From positions 10,994 through 74,993 of the forward strand of contig JBQTHE010000053.1 in assembly GCA_052390115.1 (NCBI GenBank): a stretch of DNA of 64,000 nucleotides. Reading direction: 5' to 3'. A model generated the notes under the pieces. That model was not told where the DNA came from and searched no databases. It saw nothing but the letters and a program-made list of their open reading frames with translations. Source of the stretch: GCA-003244245 sp052390115 (GTDB taxonomy: Bacteria; Actinomycetota; Actinomycetes; Mycobacteriales; Pseudonocardiaceae). Positions 33,584-42,386 of the stretch are shown piece after piece (within the stretch, counting starts at the first letter, position 1; each line of letters opens with the position of its first letter). Made by a program: the position numbers and the translations under genes.

Positions 33584-35227
33584 CTAGGTCGCCACCCCGG
33601 ATCCGGGTGTACCGGCCCGAGCCGCGACGCCCTGCGCGGGCGACTGCTTCCAGCCGGGCCACAGGGTCGCCGACAGCGGTGGCATGCGCCCGCGAACCAG
33701 CAGCAGCGGCACCACCAGGGTGACCATCGCGGCCCCGATCGCGGTCGGTACCACCCAGGCCCGGAACATGAAGTCCGCCCCGGTCGGTCCCACCACCACC
33801 GCAAGCAGCGCCGAGGCCACGGTGGCAGTGGTGCGAAACGCCGGGTGGGTGGCCGACGCCGCCAGCGGGATCGCGGCCCACAGCAGGTACCACGGATGCA
33901 CCACCGGCCCCAGCAGCACGACGGCACCCAGCCCCACGCCGAGCCCGGCCAGCGGCTCCATCCGCCCCCGCCAGCAGCGCCACAGCAGCAGCAGGCAGAC
34001 CCCCCCGGCTGCGACCAGCCCGACGGCCCGGGCCAGCACGAGCACTGAGGTGGTGTGGTCGCCCAGTCCTAGCCCGCTGCCGATCCCGCCGGCTAGCAGG
34101 CCGAGGTCGGTCGCTATCGACATCCAGCTGCGCACCGCGTTGGGCGTGCCCAGCGCACCAGTCCAGCCGAAGCCCAGCCCGGTGCCCAGCCCGATCGCCA
34201 CGGTGGTGGCCACTGCGACTCCGCTGACCAGCGCCGCCGCCTGCAGGAGGTCGCGCGGTCGACCACCACGGTGGCGGGCCAGCCAGACTGTGACGAACCC
34301 GAGGGCCAGCGCGGCGGGAATCTTCACCTGCGCCGCGGCCGCGATGAGCACCGTGCCGCCGAGCAGGGCCGGACCCACTACGGGTCGGCCCACTGCGGGC
34401 CGGCGCAGCGCCAACTCCAGCCCGACCAGCATCAAGCCGATCATCAGCGCTTCGTTGTGCACCCCGCTGACCAGATGGAACAACACCAATGGGTTGGCGA
34501 CGCCGAGCCACAGGGCGAACACCGGTGACACACCCACCCGGCGGGCCAGGCGCGGCAGCGCCCAGACGATCATCACCAGGCCGGCCACCGCGAGGGTGCG
34601 GTGCAGCAGCACACCGAGCACGACGTCGTTGCCGGCGATCCAGTCGATCGGCCGGCCGAGGGTGAGGAAAAACGGGCCGTAGGGTGCCGGCGTATTGCGC
34701 CAGATCGTGGGGATCCCCCGGACCAGCGGGTGGTCCACGCCCAATGCGTCGGCCGGGCCGAGTACATAGGGGTCCAGCCCGCGATTGGCCATCGCGCTCT
34801 GCGCCAGGTAGCTGTAGACGTCCCGGCTGAACATCGGTGGGGCGACCAGCAGCGGGAGCGCCCACATCATCATCGTGCGGTCCAGCTGGGCTCGGGAGAT
34901 CAGCCGGGCACGTCCGGGAGCGGCCAACGCACCCAGCCACAACCAGGCCAGCACCACCATGGCGATGCCGGTGTAGGCGACCGCCAGCGATGCGGTGGGC
35001 ATCCGGTTGAACAGACCCAGCACAGGCTGGCCGACCACCGGATTGCCCAGCACCGGAGCCGTGCCCGCGCCGAGTGACCCCAGCCCCATGAGCAGTGCGC
35101 CTGCGGTGCCGAACCGGCGCACCGTATCGAACTGGCGGGCCTCGACCGGACCCAAACCGGTGCCCCCGGATGGGGCGCCGAGCGGCGCTTCCAGCGCGGG
35201 CTCGGATGCCCAGAAACGGACACCCAC
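33584..35227 (-). CDS. mptB: Alpha-(1->6)-mannosyltransferase MptB-like, polyprenol-phosphomannose dependent
   Basis: An approximately 547-residue GT-C glycosyltransferase with 12 or more membrane helices. FSRDVYSYLAQSAMANRGLDPY is the conserved first extracytoplasmic loop with the catalytic acidic residue, and NTPAPYGPFFLTLGRPIDWI is typical of the MptB/GT87-like group. It elongates the mannan core of lipomannan/lipoarabinomannan in mycolata and relatives. The start is probably GTG 35227 after GGGAAGG; the longer frame runs into the divergent sufR gene. The gene is divergent from sufR, as in mycobacteria. Confidence 0.88.
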   Translation of the reverse strand: MGVRFWASEPALEAPLGAPSGGTGLGPVEARQFDTVRRFGTAGALLMGLGSLGAGTAPVLGNPVVGQPVLGLFNRMPTASLAVAYTGIAMVVLAWLWLGALAAPGRARLISRAQLDRTMMMWALPLLVAPPMFSRDVYSYLAQSAMANRGLDPYVLGPADALGVDHPLVRGIPTIWRNTPAPYGPFFLTLGRPIDWIAGNDVVLGVLLHRTLAVAGLVMIVWALPRLARRVGVSPVFALWLGVANPLVLFHLVSGVHNEALMIGLMLVGLELALRRPAVGRPVVGPALLGGTVLIAAAAQVKIPAALALGFVTVWLARHRGGRPRDLLQAAALVSGVAVATTVAIGLGTGLGFGWTGALGTPNAVRSWMSIATDLGLLAGGIGSGLGLGDHTTSVLVLARAVGLVAAGGVCLLLLWRCWRGRMEPLAGLGVGLGAVVLLGPVVHPWYLLWAAIPLAASATHPAFRTTATVASALLAVVVGPTGADFMFRAWVVPTAIGAAMVTLVVPLLLVRGRMPPLSATLWPGWKQSPAQGVAARAGTPGSGVAT

Positions 35228-35332
35228 ACCCCGCACCTTCCCGGCCACCACGCCGCGAAGGGTAGCCGTGCCATCGCCACCACCCTCCAGTGAGCACACC
35301 GGGGGTTTGCACCTACCGCTGAAATACGTAAC

Positions 35333-36088
35333 ATGGACGTTGTGAAAAACGTCGGGACGGACCGAACACCGGTGGCGCCTGCGCCCCCCGGTGGTGATGG
35401 CCGGACCCGCGAGTCGGTGGCGCGGATGTTGCTGGAGCACGGGCCGGTGACCGCGGCGCAGGTCGCCGAATCGCTCGGGCTGAGCCCCGCTGCGGTGCGT
35501 CGCCATCTGGATGCCCTGCTCGCTGACGGGCAGGCCAGCTACCGCTCGGCACCGCGCCGCGGTCCCCGCGGCCGGGGCCGTCCGGCCAAGTTGTTTCTGC
35601 TCACCGCTGCCGGGCGGTCGCGGTTCGGGCACACTTACGACGATCTTGCCGTGGCGGCACTGCACTTCCTGTCCGAGCGCGAGGGCGAGCAGGCGGTCCG
35701 CTCGTTCGCCGAGCGGCGAGTCATCGACCTAGTCGATCGGCACCGGGCCGAGGTGGCCGCTGCGGCCGACCCGGTCGCGCGGGCCGAAGCACTGGCGGTC
35801 GCTCTGAGCGTCGAGGGCTACGCTGCGTCAACCGAGCACGTCGGCGCCGGTGCGCAACTGTGCCAGCATCATTGCCCGGTCTCGCATGTGGCCGCGGAGT
35901 TCCCGCAACTGTGCGAGGCCGAGACCGCCGCCTTCGCCGATCTGCTCGGCACGCATGTGCAGCGGCTAGCCACTATCGCCCGCGGCGACGCGGTATGTAC
36001 GACATACGTTCCCGAGGCCCGGGTGCCGCACGGCGTCCGGACGACTGATCCCACCACAAAGAAACCGGATGGAGGCGTCTCGGCATGA
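35333..36088 (+). CDS. sufR: SUF operon repressor SufR
   Basis: A 251-residue DeoR/ArsR-like winged-helix regulator. The HTH covers residues ~27-60 (TAAQVAESLGLSPAAVRRHLD), followed by the basic wing RRGPRGRGRPAKLF. The C-terminal iron-sulfur sensor region has C177, C181, C194 and C222 (QLCQHHCPVSHVAAEFPQLC). SufR holds a cluster and represses sufBDCSU when clusters are sufficient. Its stop overlaps the sufB start (ATGA), so it controls its own operon. A small inverted repeat at 35336-35353 overlaps the start region. Confidence 0.93.
   Translation: MDVVKNVGTDRTPVAPAPPGGDGRTRESVARMLLEHGPVTAAQVAESLGLSPAAVRRHLDALLADGQASYRSAPRRGPRGRGRPAKLFLLTAAGRSRFGHTYDDLAVAALHFLSEREGEQAVRSFAERRVIDLVDRHRAEVAAAADPVARAEALAVALSVEGYAASTEHVGAGAQLCQHHCPVSHVAAEFPQLCEAETAAFADLLGTHVQRLATIARGDAVCTTYVPEARVPHGVRTTDPTTKKPDGGVSA
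35336..35353. promoter_or_regulatory. Possible SufR operator, 6-6-6 inverted repeat
   Basis: GACGTT-GTGAAA-AACGTC is a perfect 6-bp inverted repeat with a 6-bp spacer, right at the sufR start in the mptB/sufR divergent region. Autoregulatory sites often lie here. The match is short and overlaps codons, so it is a weak call. Confidence 0.3.
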
Positions 36089-37536
36089 CGACTGCTCCTG
36101 AGCAGGACGTGCGAGCGCATACGGAACCGCTCACCCAGGAAGAAACGCTCTCCAGGCTGGGTAACTACGAATACGGCTGGGCCGACTCTGATACCGCTGG
36201 AGCTACCGCCCAGCGCGGTCTGTCCGAGGCCGTGGTGCGCGATATCTCAGCCAAGAAGAACGAGCCTGAGTGGATGCTGGAGACCCGGCTCAAGGCGTTG
36301 CGAATGTTCCATCGCAAGCCCATGCCGCACTGGGGCGCCGACCTTTCCGGCATCGACTTCGACAACATCAAGTACTTCGTCCGGTCGACCGAGAAGCAGG
36401 CCACATCCTGGGAGGAACTGCCCGAGGACATCAGGGCCACTTACGATCGGCTGGGCATCCCCGAAGCGGAGAAGGCCCGGCTGGTGGCCGGTGTGGCTGC
36501 GCAGTACGAGTCCGAGGTCGTCTACCACAAGATCCGTGAGGACCTCGAGGAGTTGGGGGTCCAGTTCCTGGACACCGACACTGCATTGCGCGAGCACCCG
36601 GAGATCTTCCAGGAATACTTCGGCAGCGTTATCCCCGCTGGGGACAACAAGTTCGCCGCATTGAACACCGCGGTATGGTCCGGGGGGTCGTTCATTTACG
36701 TGCCGCCCGGTGTGCACGTCGATATCCCACTGCAGGCCTACTTCCGGATCAACACCGAGAACATGGGCCAGTTCGAGCGGACGCTGATCATCGTCGACGA
36801 GGGCGCCTACGTGCACTACGTGGAGGGCTGCACGGCGCCGATCTACAAGTCGGATTCGCTGCACTCGGCCGTGGTGGAGATCATCGTGCGCAAGGGCGGG
36901 CGATGCCGGTACACCACGATCCAGAACTGGTCCAACAACGTCTACAACCTGGTCACCAAGCGGGCCACTGCCGCCGAGGGCGCCACCATGGAGTGGATCG
37001 ACGGCAACCTCGGCTCCAAGGTCACCATGAAGTACCCGTCGGTGTGGCTGATCGGTGAGCACGCCAAGGGTGAGGTGCTCTCGGTGGCCTGTGCCGGTGA
37101 GGGCCAGCACCAGGACGCCGGGGCGAAGATGGTGCACGCCGCGCCGCACACGTCGAGCACGATCGTCTCCAAGTCGGTGGCCCGTGGCGGCGGCCGCACC
37201 TCCTACCGCGGGCTGGTGCAGGTCAACGAAGGTAGCCATCACTCCCGTTCCACGGTCAAGTGCGACGCCCTGCTGGTCGACCAGATCAGCCGGTCGGACA
37301 CCTACCCTTACGTCGACATCCGCGAGGACGACGTGTCGATGGGCCACGAGGCCACCGTCTCCAAGATCAGCGATGACCAGCTCTTCTACCTGATGAGCCG
37401 GGGGCTGACCGAGGACGCGGCGATGGCCATGATCGTGCGCGGATTCATCGAGCCGATCGCCCGCGAACTGCCCATGGAGTACGCGCTGGAGCTCAACCGC
37501 CTGATCGAGCTGCAGATGGAAGGAGCCGTCGGCTGA
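36085..37536 (+). CDS. sufB: Fe-S cluster scaffold subunit SufB
   Basis: A 483-residue subunit of the SufBCD scaffold. Typical blocks include EWMLETRLKALRMFHRKPMP, NKFAALNTAVWSGGSFIYVP, the segment VEGCTAP with the persulfide-related cysteine, and SVACAGEGQHQDAGAKM near the cluster-forming site, then HEATVSKISDDQLFYLMSRG at the end. There is no intein, unlike the M. tuberculosis homologue, which carries one. It overlaps sufR and is one base before sufD. Confidence 0.96.
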   Translation: MTTAPEQDVRAHTEPLTQEETLSRLGNYEYGWADSDTAGATAQRGLSEAVVRDISAKKNEPEWMLETRLKALRMFHRKPMPHWGADLSGIDFDNIKYFVRSTEKQATSWEELPEDIRATYDRLGIPEAEKARLVAGVAAQYESEVVYHKIREDLEELGVQFLDTDTALREHPEIFQEYFGSVIPAGDNKFAALNTAVWSGGSFIYVPPGVHVDIPLQAYFRINTENMGQFERTLIIVDEGAYVHYVEGCTAPIYKSDSLHSAVVEIIVRKGGRCRYTTIQNWSNNVYNLVTKRATAAEGATMEWIDGNLGSKVTMKYPSVWLIGEHAKGEVLSVACAGEGQHQDAGAKMVHAAPHTSSTIVSKSVARGGGRTSYRGLVQVNEGSHHSRSTVKCDALLVDQISRSDTYPYVDIREDDVSMGHEATVSKISDDQLFYLMSRGLTEDAAMAMIVRGFIEPIARELPMEYALELNRLIELQMEGAVG

Positions 37537-37537
37537 G

Positions 37538-38746
37538 ATGACGGCTACCACTGACCGACCGGCCGAGCACGGCCTGGTCGAACACTCGCACGGCGCCAGC
37601 CCTGCACAAGACGGCGTGCCGATGGTCTCCCGAGGGCAGCGGTTCACCTCCTATGACGTGGACGCCTTCGAGGTGCCCACCGGTCGTGAGGAGGTGTGGC
37701 GGTTCACCCCGTTGCGCCGGCTGCGCGGGTTGCACCAGGGTGTCGCGGCCACCGGCACTGCGCAGGTCATCGTGCAGGCAGCCAGCGGCGTCACGGTCGA
37801 GGAGGTGGGGCGGGAGGATCCGCGCCTCGGCGACGGTGGCGTCCCGGCCGACCGGGTGGCTGCGCAGGCCTGGAGCGCTGTAGAGAAGGCCACCATGGTG
37901 ACCGTGGCTGCGGAAACTCGGATCGAGGACCCGGTGATGATCACCGTCACCGGGCCCGGCCCGGGTGAAGTCGCCTACGGGCACCTGCAGGTGCGTCTCG
38001 AGCCCTTCGCCGAGGCCGTGGTGGTGCTCGACTATCGGGGCAACGGCACCTACGCCGAGAACGTCGAACTGATCCTGGCCGACGGTGCCCGGCTGACCCT
38101 GGTCAGCGTGCAGGACTGGGCCGACGACGCCGTGCATGTCGCTGCACAACACACCCGGTTGGGTCGCGACGCGGTGCTGCGGGCCATCACCGTAAGCCTG
38201 GGTGGCGATCTGGTCCGGCAATCCCCAACAGTGACGTTCACCCAGCCCGGCGGGGACGCCGAGCTGCTCGGGCTGTACTTCGCCGACGCCGGGCAGCACC
38301 TGGAACACCGGTTGCTGGTCGACCACGCTGTGCCACACTGCCGATCCAACGTCGCCTACAAGGGTGCGCTGCAAGGCAGTCCTGGCAAACCCGACGCGCA
38401 CACCGTGTGGATCGGGGATGTGCTCATCCAGGCAGCCGCCGAGGGAACCGAGACCTTCGAGGTCAACCGCAACCTGGTACTCAACGACGGCGCGCGGGCC
38501 GATTCGGTGCCCAACCTGGAGATCGAGACCGGGGAGATCGTCGGCGCCGGGCACGCCAGCACCACGGGGCGCTTCGACGACGAGCAGCTTTTCTACCTGA
38601 CCTCCCGGGGTATCCCGGCCGAGCTGGCCCGGCGGCTGGTCGTCCGGGGCTTCTTCGGCGAGATCCTGCAGAAGATCACCGTCCCGCAGGTACGCGAGCG
38701 GCTCGAGGCGGCGATCGAGGCCGAGCTGCAGGCGGTGGGGGTATGA
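37538..38746 (+). CDS. sufD: Fe-S cluster assembly protein SufD
   Basis: A 402-residue beta-helix protein, paralogue of SufB and partner in the SufBC2D complex. It has the SufBD core with HCRSNVAYKGALQGSPGKPD, NRNLVLNDGARADSVPNLEI and GHASTTGRFDDEQLFYLTSRG. The N-terminus is shorter and more variable than in SufB, as usual. The stop overlaps the start of the Rieske gene (ATGA). Confidence 0.95.
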   Translation: MTATTDRPAEHGLVEHSHGASPAQDGVPMVSRGQRFTSYDVDAFEVPTGREEVWRFTPLRRLRGLHQGVAATGTAQVIVQAASGVTVEEVGREDPRLGDGGVPADRVAAQAWSAVEKATMVTVAAETRIEDPVMITVTGPGPGEVAYGHLQVRLEPFAEAVVVLDYRGNGTYAENVELILADGARLTLVSVQDWADDAVHVAAQHTRLGRDAVLRAITVSLGGDLVRQSPTVTFTQPGGDAELLGLYFADAGQHLEHRLLVDHAVPHCRSNVAYKGALQGSPGKPDAHTVWIGDVLIQAAAEGTETFEVNRNLVLNDGARADSVPNLEIETGEIVGAGHASTTGRFDDEQLFYLTSRGIPAELARRLVVRGFFGEILQKITVPQVRERLEAAIEAELQAVGV

Positions 38747-39066
38747 GCCCGATCCGCGTCTGCGGCCTGACCGATCTCAAGGAGGACGTACCTGCCGGAT
38801 TCGAGGTTGACAGCGTGCCGGTGGTCCTGGTCCGCCAAGGCGATCAGGTGTTCGCGCTGGCCGATGTCTGCTCGCACGCTGAGATCGCGCTGTCCGAGGG
38901 CGAGATCACCCGCAAGGGCCTGGAGTGCTGGTTGCATGGCTCGTGCTTCGACCTGCGCACCGGCGAGCCGTCCTCACCACCGGCCTCCGAACCGGTGGAG
39001 ACCTACGCCGTGACCATCGACGGTGACGACGTCTACGTCGATCCGTCGAGTCCTACCAACCGTTAG
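38743..39066 (+). CDS. Rieske-type [2Fe-2S] ferredoxin in the SUF operon
   Basis: A 107-residue Rieske protein with the ligand pairs C-x-H (DVCSHAEI) and C-x2-H (ECWLHGSCFD), as in ferredoxin subunits of non-heme iron dioxygenases. Genes like this lie between sufD and sufC in several actinobacteria, including streptomycetes. It may deliver electrons for cluster assembly or repair; the partner is not known. ATG 38743 overlaps the sufD stop, so it is part of the operon. Confidence 0.92.
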   Translation: MSPIRVCGLTDLKEDVPAGFEVDSVPVVLVRQGDQVFALADVCSHAEIALSEGEITRKGLECWLHGSCFDLRTGEPSSPPASEPVETYAVTIDGDDVYVDPSSPTNR

Positions 39067-39086
39067 CGGGAGCTGAGAACACACCG

Positions 39087-39851
39087 ATGGCCACTCTGGA
39101 GATCAAGGACCTGCACGTTTCGGTCCGCACCGACGACGAGCAGACCCCCGACAAGGAGATCCTCGGCGGTGTCGATTTGACCGTCCGGGCAGGGGAGACC
39201 CACGCGATGATGGGCCCCAACGGGTCGGGCAAATCCACCCTGGCCTACTCGATCGCCGGGCACCCCAAATACCAGGTCACCTCCGGACAGGTGCTGCTCG
39301 ACGGTGCCGATGTGCTCACGATGTCGGTGGACGAACGCGCCCGAGCGGGCCTATTTCTTGCCATGCAGTACCCGGTTGAGGTGCCCGGCGTCTCGATGAC
39401 GAACTTCCTTCGCACCGCCGCCACCGCGATCCGTGGCGAGGCACCTAAGCTGCGCATCTGGGTCAAGGAGGTCAAGGCAGCGATGTCCAATCTGGACATC
39501 GAGCCGTCCTTCGCCGAGCGCAACGTGAATGAGGGGTTCTCCGGCGGGGAGAAGAAGCGTTTCGAGATCCTGCAGCTGTCCCTGCTCAAGCCTAAGATCG
39601 CGATACTGGACGAGACCGATTCGGGCCTGGACGTGGATGCACTGCGGGTGGTATCCGAGGGTGTGAACCGGTACCGGGCCAGCGGCAACGTCGGGGTGCT
39701 GCTGATCACCCACTACACCCGGATCCTGCGGCATATCACGCCGGACCACGTGCATGTCTTCGCGGGTGGACGGATCGTCGAGTCCGGCGGCCCGGAGCTC
39801 GCGGAGGAACTGGAGGCTGGTGGCTATGAGCGCTTCGCCATCAGGACCTGA
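39087..39851 (+). CDS. sufC: Fe-S cluster assembly ATPase SufC
   Basis: A 254-residue ABC-type ATPase without a membrane partner. Walker A GPNGSGKST, the SufC-specific FLAMQYPVEVPGVSMTNFLR, the signature FSGGEKKR and Walker B IAILDETDSGLDVDALR are all present. It drives the conformational change in SufBD that starts cluster assembly. It lies 20 bp after the Rieske gene and 15 bp before sufS. Confidence 0.96.
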   Translation: MATLEIKDLHVSVRTDDEQTPDKEILGGVDLTVRAGETHAMMGPNGSGKSTLAYSIAGHPKYQVTSGQVLLDGADVLTMSVDERARAGLFLAMQYPVEVPGVSMTNFLRTAATAIRGEAPKLRIWVKEVKAAMSNLDIEPSFAERNVNEGFSGGEKKRFEILQLSLLKPKIAILDETDSGLDVDALRVVSEGVNRYRASGNVGVLLITHYTRILRHITPDHVHVFAGGRIVESGGPELAEELEAGGYERFAIRT

Positions 39852-39866
39852 CAGGGGGTGACCATT

Positions 39867-41171
39867 GTGGCTGCACTAGCTTCTGGGCCAATCATGGCTT
39901 CTGGGCCACTCACGGCCAGCGAGCAGGAGAAGATCCGCGCTGACTTCCCGATCCTGTCGCGCACGGTGCGGGACGGCCGGCCGCTGGTGTACCTCGACTC
40001 CGGTGCCACCTCGCAGCGGCCCCGGCAGGTTCTCGACGCCGAGCGCGCCTTCCTCGAGCAGCACAACGCGGCGGTGCACCGCGGCGCGCACCAGCTCGCC
40101 GAGGAGGCCACCGACGCCTACGAGTCAGCGCGGGCCCGGATCGCGGCATTCGTCGGTGTCGGCCCCGGGGAGGTGGTGTTCACCAAGAACGCCACCGAGG
40201 GGATCAACCTGGTCGCCTACGCGTTGAGCAACTGTTCGATCGCGGGGGCAGCGGTGCAGCGCTTCGCCCTGGGGGCTGGCGACGAGGTCGTGGTGACCGA
40301 GATGGAGCACCACGCCAACCTGGTGCCGTGGCAGGAGCTGTGCCGTCGTACCGGCGCGACGCTGCGCTGGTACCAGGTAACTGACGGCGGCCGGCTTGAT
40401 CTGGACTCGCTGGAACTGTCCGAGCGCACCAAGGTGGTGGCTTTCACCCACCAATCCAACGTGATGGGCACCGTCCCCCCGGTCGCGGAACTGGTCCGCC
40501 GGGCTCGCGAGGTCGGCGCGCTGACCGTGCTGGACGCCTGCCAGTCGGTGCCGCACAGCCCGATCGACTTCGCCGCGCTGGACGTCGACTTCGCGGTGTT
40601 CTCCGGGCACAAGATGCTGGGACCTTCCGGGGTCGGCGTGCTCTACGGTCGCCGCGGGCTGCTCGAGGCGTTGCCGCCGTTCCTCACCGGTGGGTCGATG
40701 ATCGAGCTGGTGAAGATGGAAGGCTCCACCTACGCCCCGCCGCCGCAACGTTTCGAGGCCGGTGTTCCGATGACCTCCCAAGCGGTCGGTCTGGGCGCGG
40801 CGGTGGACTACCTGTCGGAGGTGGGCATGGACCGGGTCGCCGCGCATGAGCATGTCTTGACCGAGCAGGCGCTGGCCGGCCTGTCGGAGTTCGGCGGCCT
40901 GCGGATCATCGGTCCCACCGACACCGAGCACCGGGGCGGCGCGGTCTCCTTCATCCTGGACGATGTGCACGCGCACGACGCCGGGCAGGTACTCGACGAC
41001 CTGGGGGTAGCGGTGCGGGTAGGACACCACTGTGCCTGGCCGCTGCACCGCCGCTTCGGTATCTCAGCCACGGTGCGGGCCAGCTTCGCGCTGTACAACA
41101 CACCTGCCGAGGTCGAGGCGCTGCTGGCCGGTGTGCACGAGGTGCGCCGGTTCTTCCGGGTGCCGGCATGA
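39867..41171 (+). CDS. sufS: Cysteine desulfurase SufS
   Basis: A 434-residue PLP enzyme that takes sulfur from cysteine. VYLDSGATSQRP opens the fold, EMEHHANLVPW is the PLP-stacking motif, SGHKMLGPSG carries the PLP lysine, and VRVGHHCAWPLHRRFG contains the catalytic cysteine, as in group II (SufS) desulfurases. I prefer GTG 39867 with AGGGGGTGA before it; GTG 39858 is too close to that site. The stop overlaps the sufU start. Confidence 0.94.
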   Translation: MAALASGPIMASGPLTASEQEKIRADFPILSRTVRDGRPLVYLDSGATSQRPRQVLDAERAFLEQHNAAVHRGAHQLAEEATDAYESARARIAAFVGVGPGEVVFTKNATEGINLVAYALSNCSIAGAAVQRFALGAGDEVVVTEMEHHANLVPWQELCRRTGATLRWYQVTDGGRLDLDSLELSERTKVVAFTHQSNVMGTVPPVAELVRRAREVGALTVLDACQSVPHSPIDFAALDVDFAVFSGHKMLGPSGVGVLYGRRGLLEALPPFLTGGSMIELVKMEGSTYAPPPQRFEAGVPMTSQAVGLGAAVDYLSEVGMDRVAAHEHVLTEQALAGLSEFGGLRIIGPTDTEHRGGAVSFILDDVHAHDAGQVLDDLGVAVRVGHHCAWPLHRRFGISATVRASFALYNTPAEVEALLAGVHEVRRFFRVPA

Positions 41172-41641
41172 AACTGGAGCAGATGTACCAGGAGATCATC
41201 CTGGACCACTACCGCCACCCACACCGCAGCGGTCTCCGGGAGCCCTTCGACGCCGAGTCTTACCAGATCAACCCCACCTGCGGGGACGAGGTGACACTGC
41301 GGGTCGCGCTGGATGGCGACCGGGTGTCCGACGTGTCCTACGAGGCGATGGGCTGCTCGATCAGCCAGGCTGCCACATCGGTGCTCACCGATCTGGTGGT
41401 CGGCCGCACGGTGGCCGAGTCGGCGACCACGTTGGACGCGTTCATGGAGATGGTACAGAGCCGGGGCCAGGTGGAGCCGGACGAGGATGTTCTCCAGGAC
41501 GCGGTCGCGTTCGCTGGCGTGTCCCGCTATCCGGCCCGGGTGAAGTGCGCCTTGCTGGGCTGGATGGCCTTCAAGGACGCTGTCGGCCAGGTAGCCGACG
41601 GCAGCTCCGGCAACGGCGCCAATCGAGCGGAGGCACGATGA
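41168..41641 (+). CDS. sufU: Zinc-dependent sulfurtransferase SufU
   Basis: A 157-residue IscU-like protein. The three cysteines PTCGDE, MGCSIS and VKCALLGW and the aspartate after the first are the SufU zinc ligands and sulfur acceptor. SufU accepts persulfide sulfur from SufS in Gram-positive bacteria and actinobacteria. It overlaps sufS (ATGA) and the next gene (ATGA). Confidence 0.95.
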   Translation: MKLEQMYQEIILDHYRHPHRSGLREPFDAESYQINPTCGDEVTLRVALDGDRVSDVSYEAMGCSISQAATSVLTDLVVGRTVAESATTLDAFMEMVQSRGQVEPDEDVLQDAVAFAGVSRYPARVKCALLGWMAFKDAVGQVADGSSGNGANRAEAR

Positions 41642-42042
41642 GCTTGAACGAGGAAACCGACGTGGGGCGTGGTGCGGCCGGGATGCCCGAGGTCCCGGAG
41701 GCTCGTCCGGACGGTGAGCTGGCTGACGTCGATGACGTCGAGGAGGCCATGCGCGATGTGGTCGACCCGGAGCTGGGTATCAACGTGGTTGACCTGGGTC
41801 TGCTCTACGACATCCACGTCGATGAGGGCAACGTCGCCACCCTGGACATGACGCTGACCTCCGCGGCCTGCCCGCTGACCGACGTCATCGAGGACCAGAC
41901 CCGAGCTGCGCTCACCAGTGGCCCCGGCGGTGGGCTGGTCAACGACGTGCGGATCAACTGGGTCTGGATACCGCCGTGGGGCCCGGACAAGATCACTGAG
42001 GATGGCCGGGAACAACTACGAGCGCTGGGTTTCACCGTCTGA
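41638..42042 (+). CDS. sufT: SufT-like MIP18/DUF59 Fe-S assembly factor
   Basis: A 134-residue DUF59 protein: VEEAMRDVVDPELGINVVDLG and LLYDIHVDEGNV, then MTLTSAACPLTDVIEDQ with the conserved cysteine, and VNDVRINWVWIPPWGPDKI. SufT-type proteins help in maturation of [4Fe-4S] proteins. The first ~30 residues are acidic and variable. It ends the SUF operon, matching the last gene of the mycobacterial suf locus. Confidence 0.92.
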   Translation: MSLNEETDVGRGAAGMPEVPEARPDGELADVDDVEEAMRDVVDPELGINVVDLGLLYDIHVDEGNVATLDMTLTSAACPLTDVIEDQTRAALTSGPGGGLVNDVRINWVWIPPWGPDKITEDGREQLRALGFTV

Positions 42043-42386
42043 CGCTGCCATGTGCGGTGCGGCAGCGCCACCTACCGGGGTCTTGTTGACGATCAGGACA
42101 AATGCAGCGCAACGGGCGCAGGCGGTAGGCTGCGTTTCGCGCCAACGATGAGGAAACTCTCCATTATTTCTGATCCCCGAGTCCGTCGCCAGATCTCGAA
42201 GATGATCATGCGGCGGTCGTCGAACAGCACGGCGCCATGCCGCTCAACAGCAGCCTTGTCGTACACCACCGCCGCGGACCAAAGCCTTCGGTAACATCGT
42301 TCGGAGGGTGCGGAAGAACGGTCGGGTCACTACCGGGGGTAGAACATTGCGGGATGTGGCGGATGGTGTGAGAGGAGGTTGGCTTG
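42043..42386. other. Intergenic region after the SUF operon
   Basis: About 340 bp separate the SUF operon from the next gene. I see no conserved domain and no strong hairpin. AGGAGG at 42373-42378 serves the following gene. Promoter elements could not be assigned with confidence. Confidence 0.4.

Noticed and set aside
32637..35312. A long minus-strand open frame reading through the ABC ATPase and antisense-free into the mptB region
   Set aside because: Only its last ~310 codons are the ABC ATPase. The upstream part is the wrong frame of mptB (Gly/Arg/Pro-rich, no domain), so the ATPase starts near 33578.
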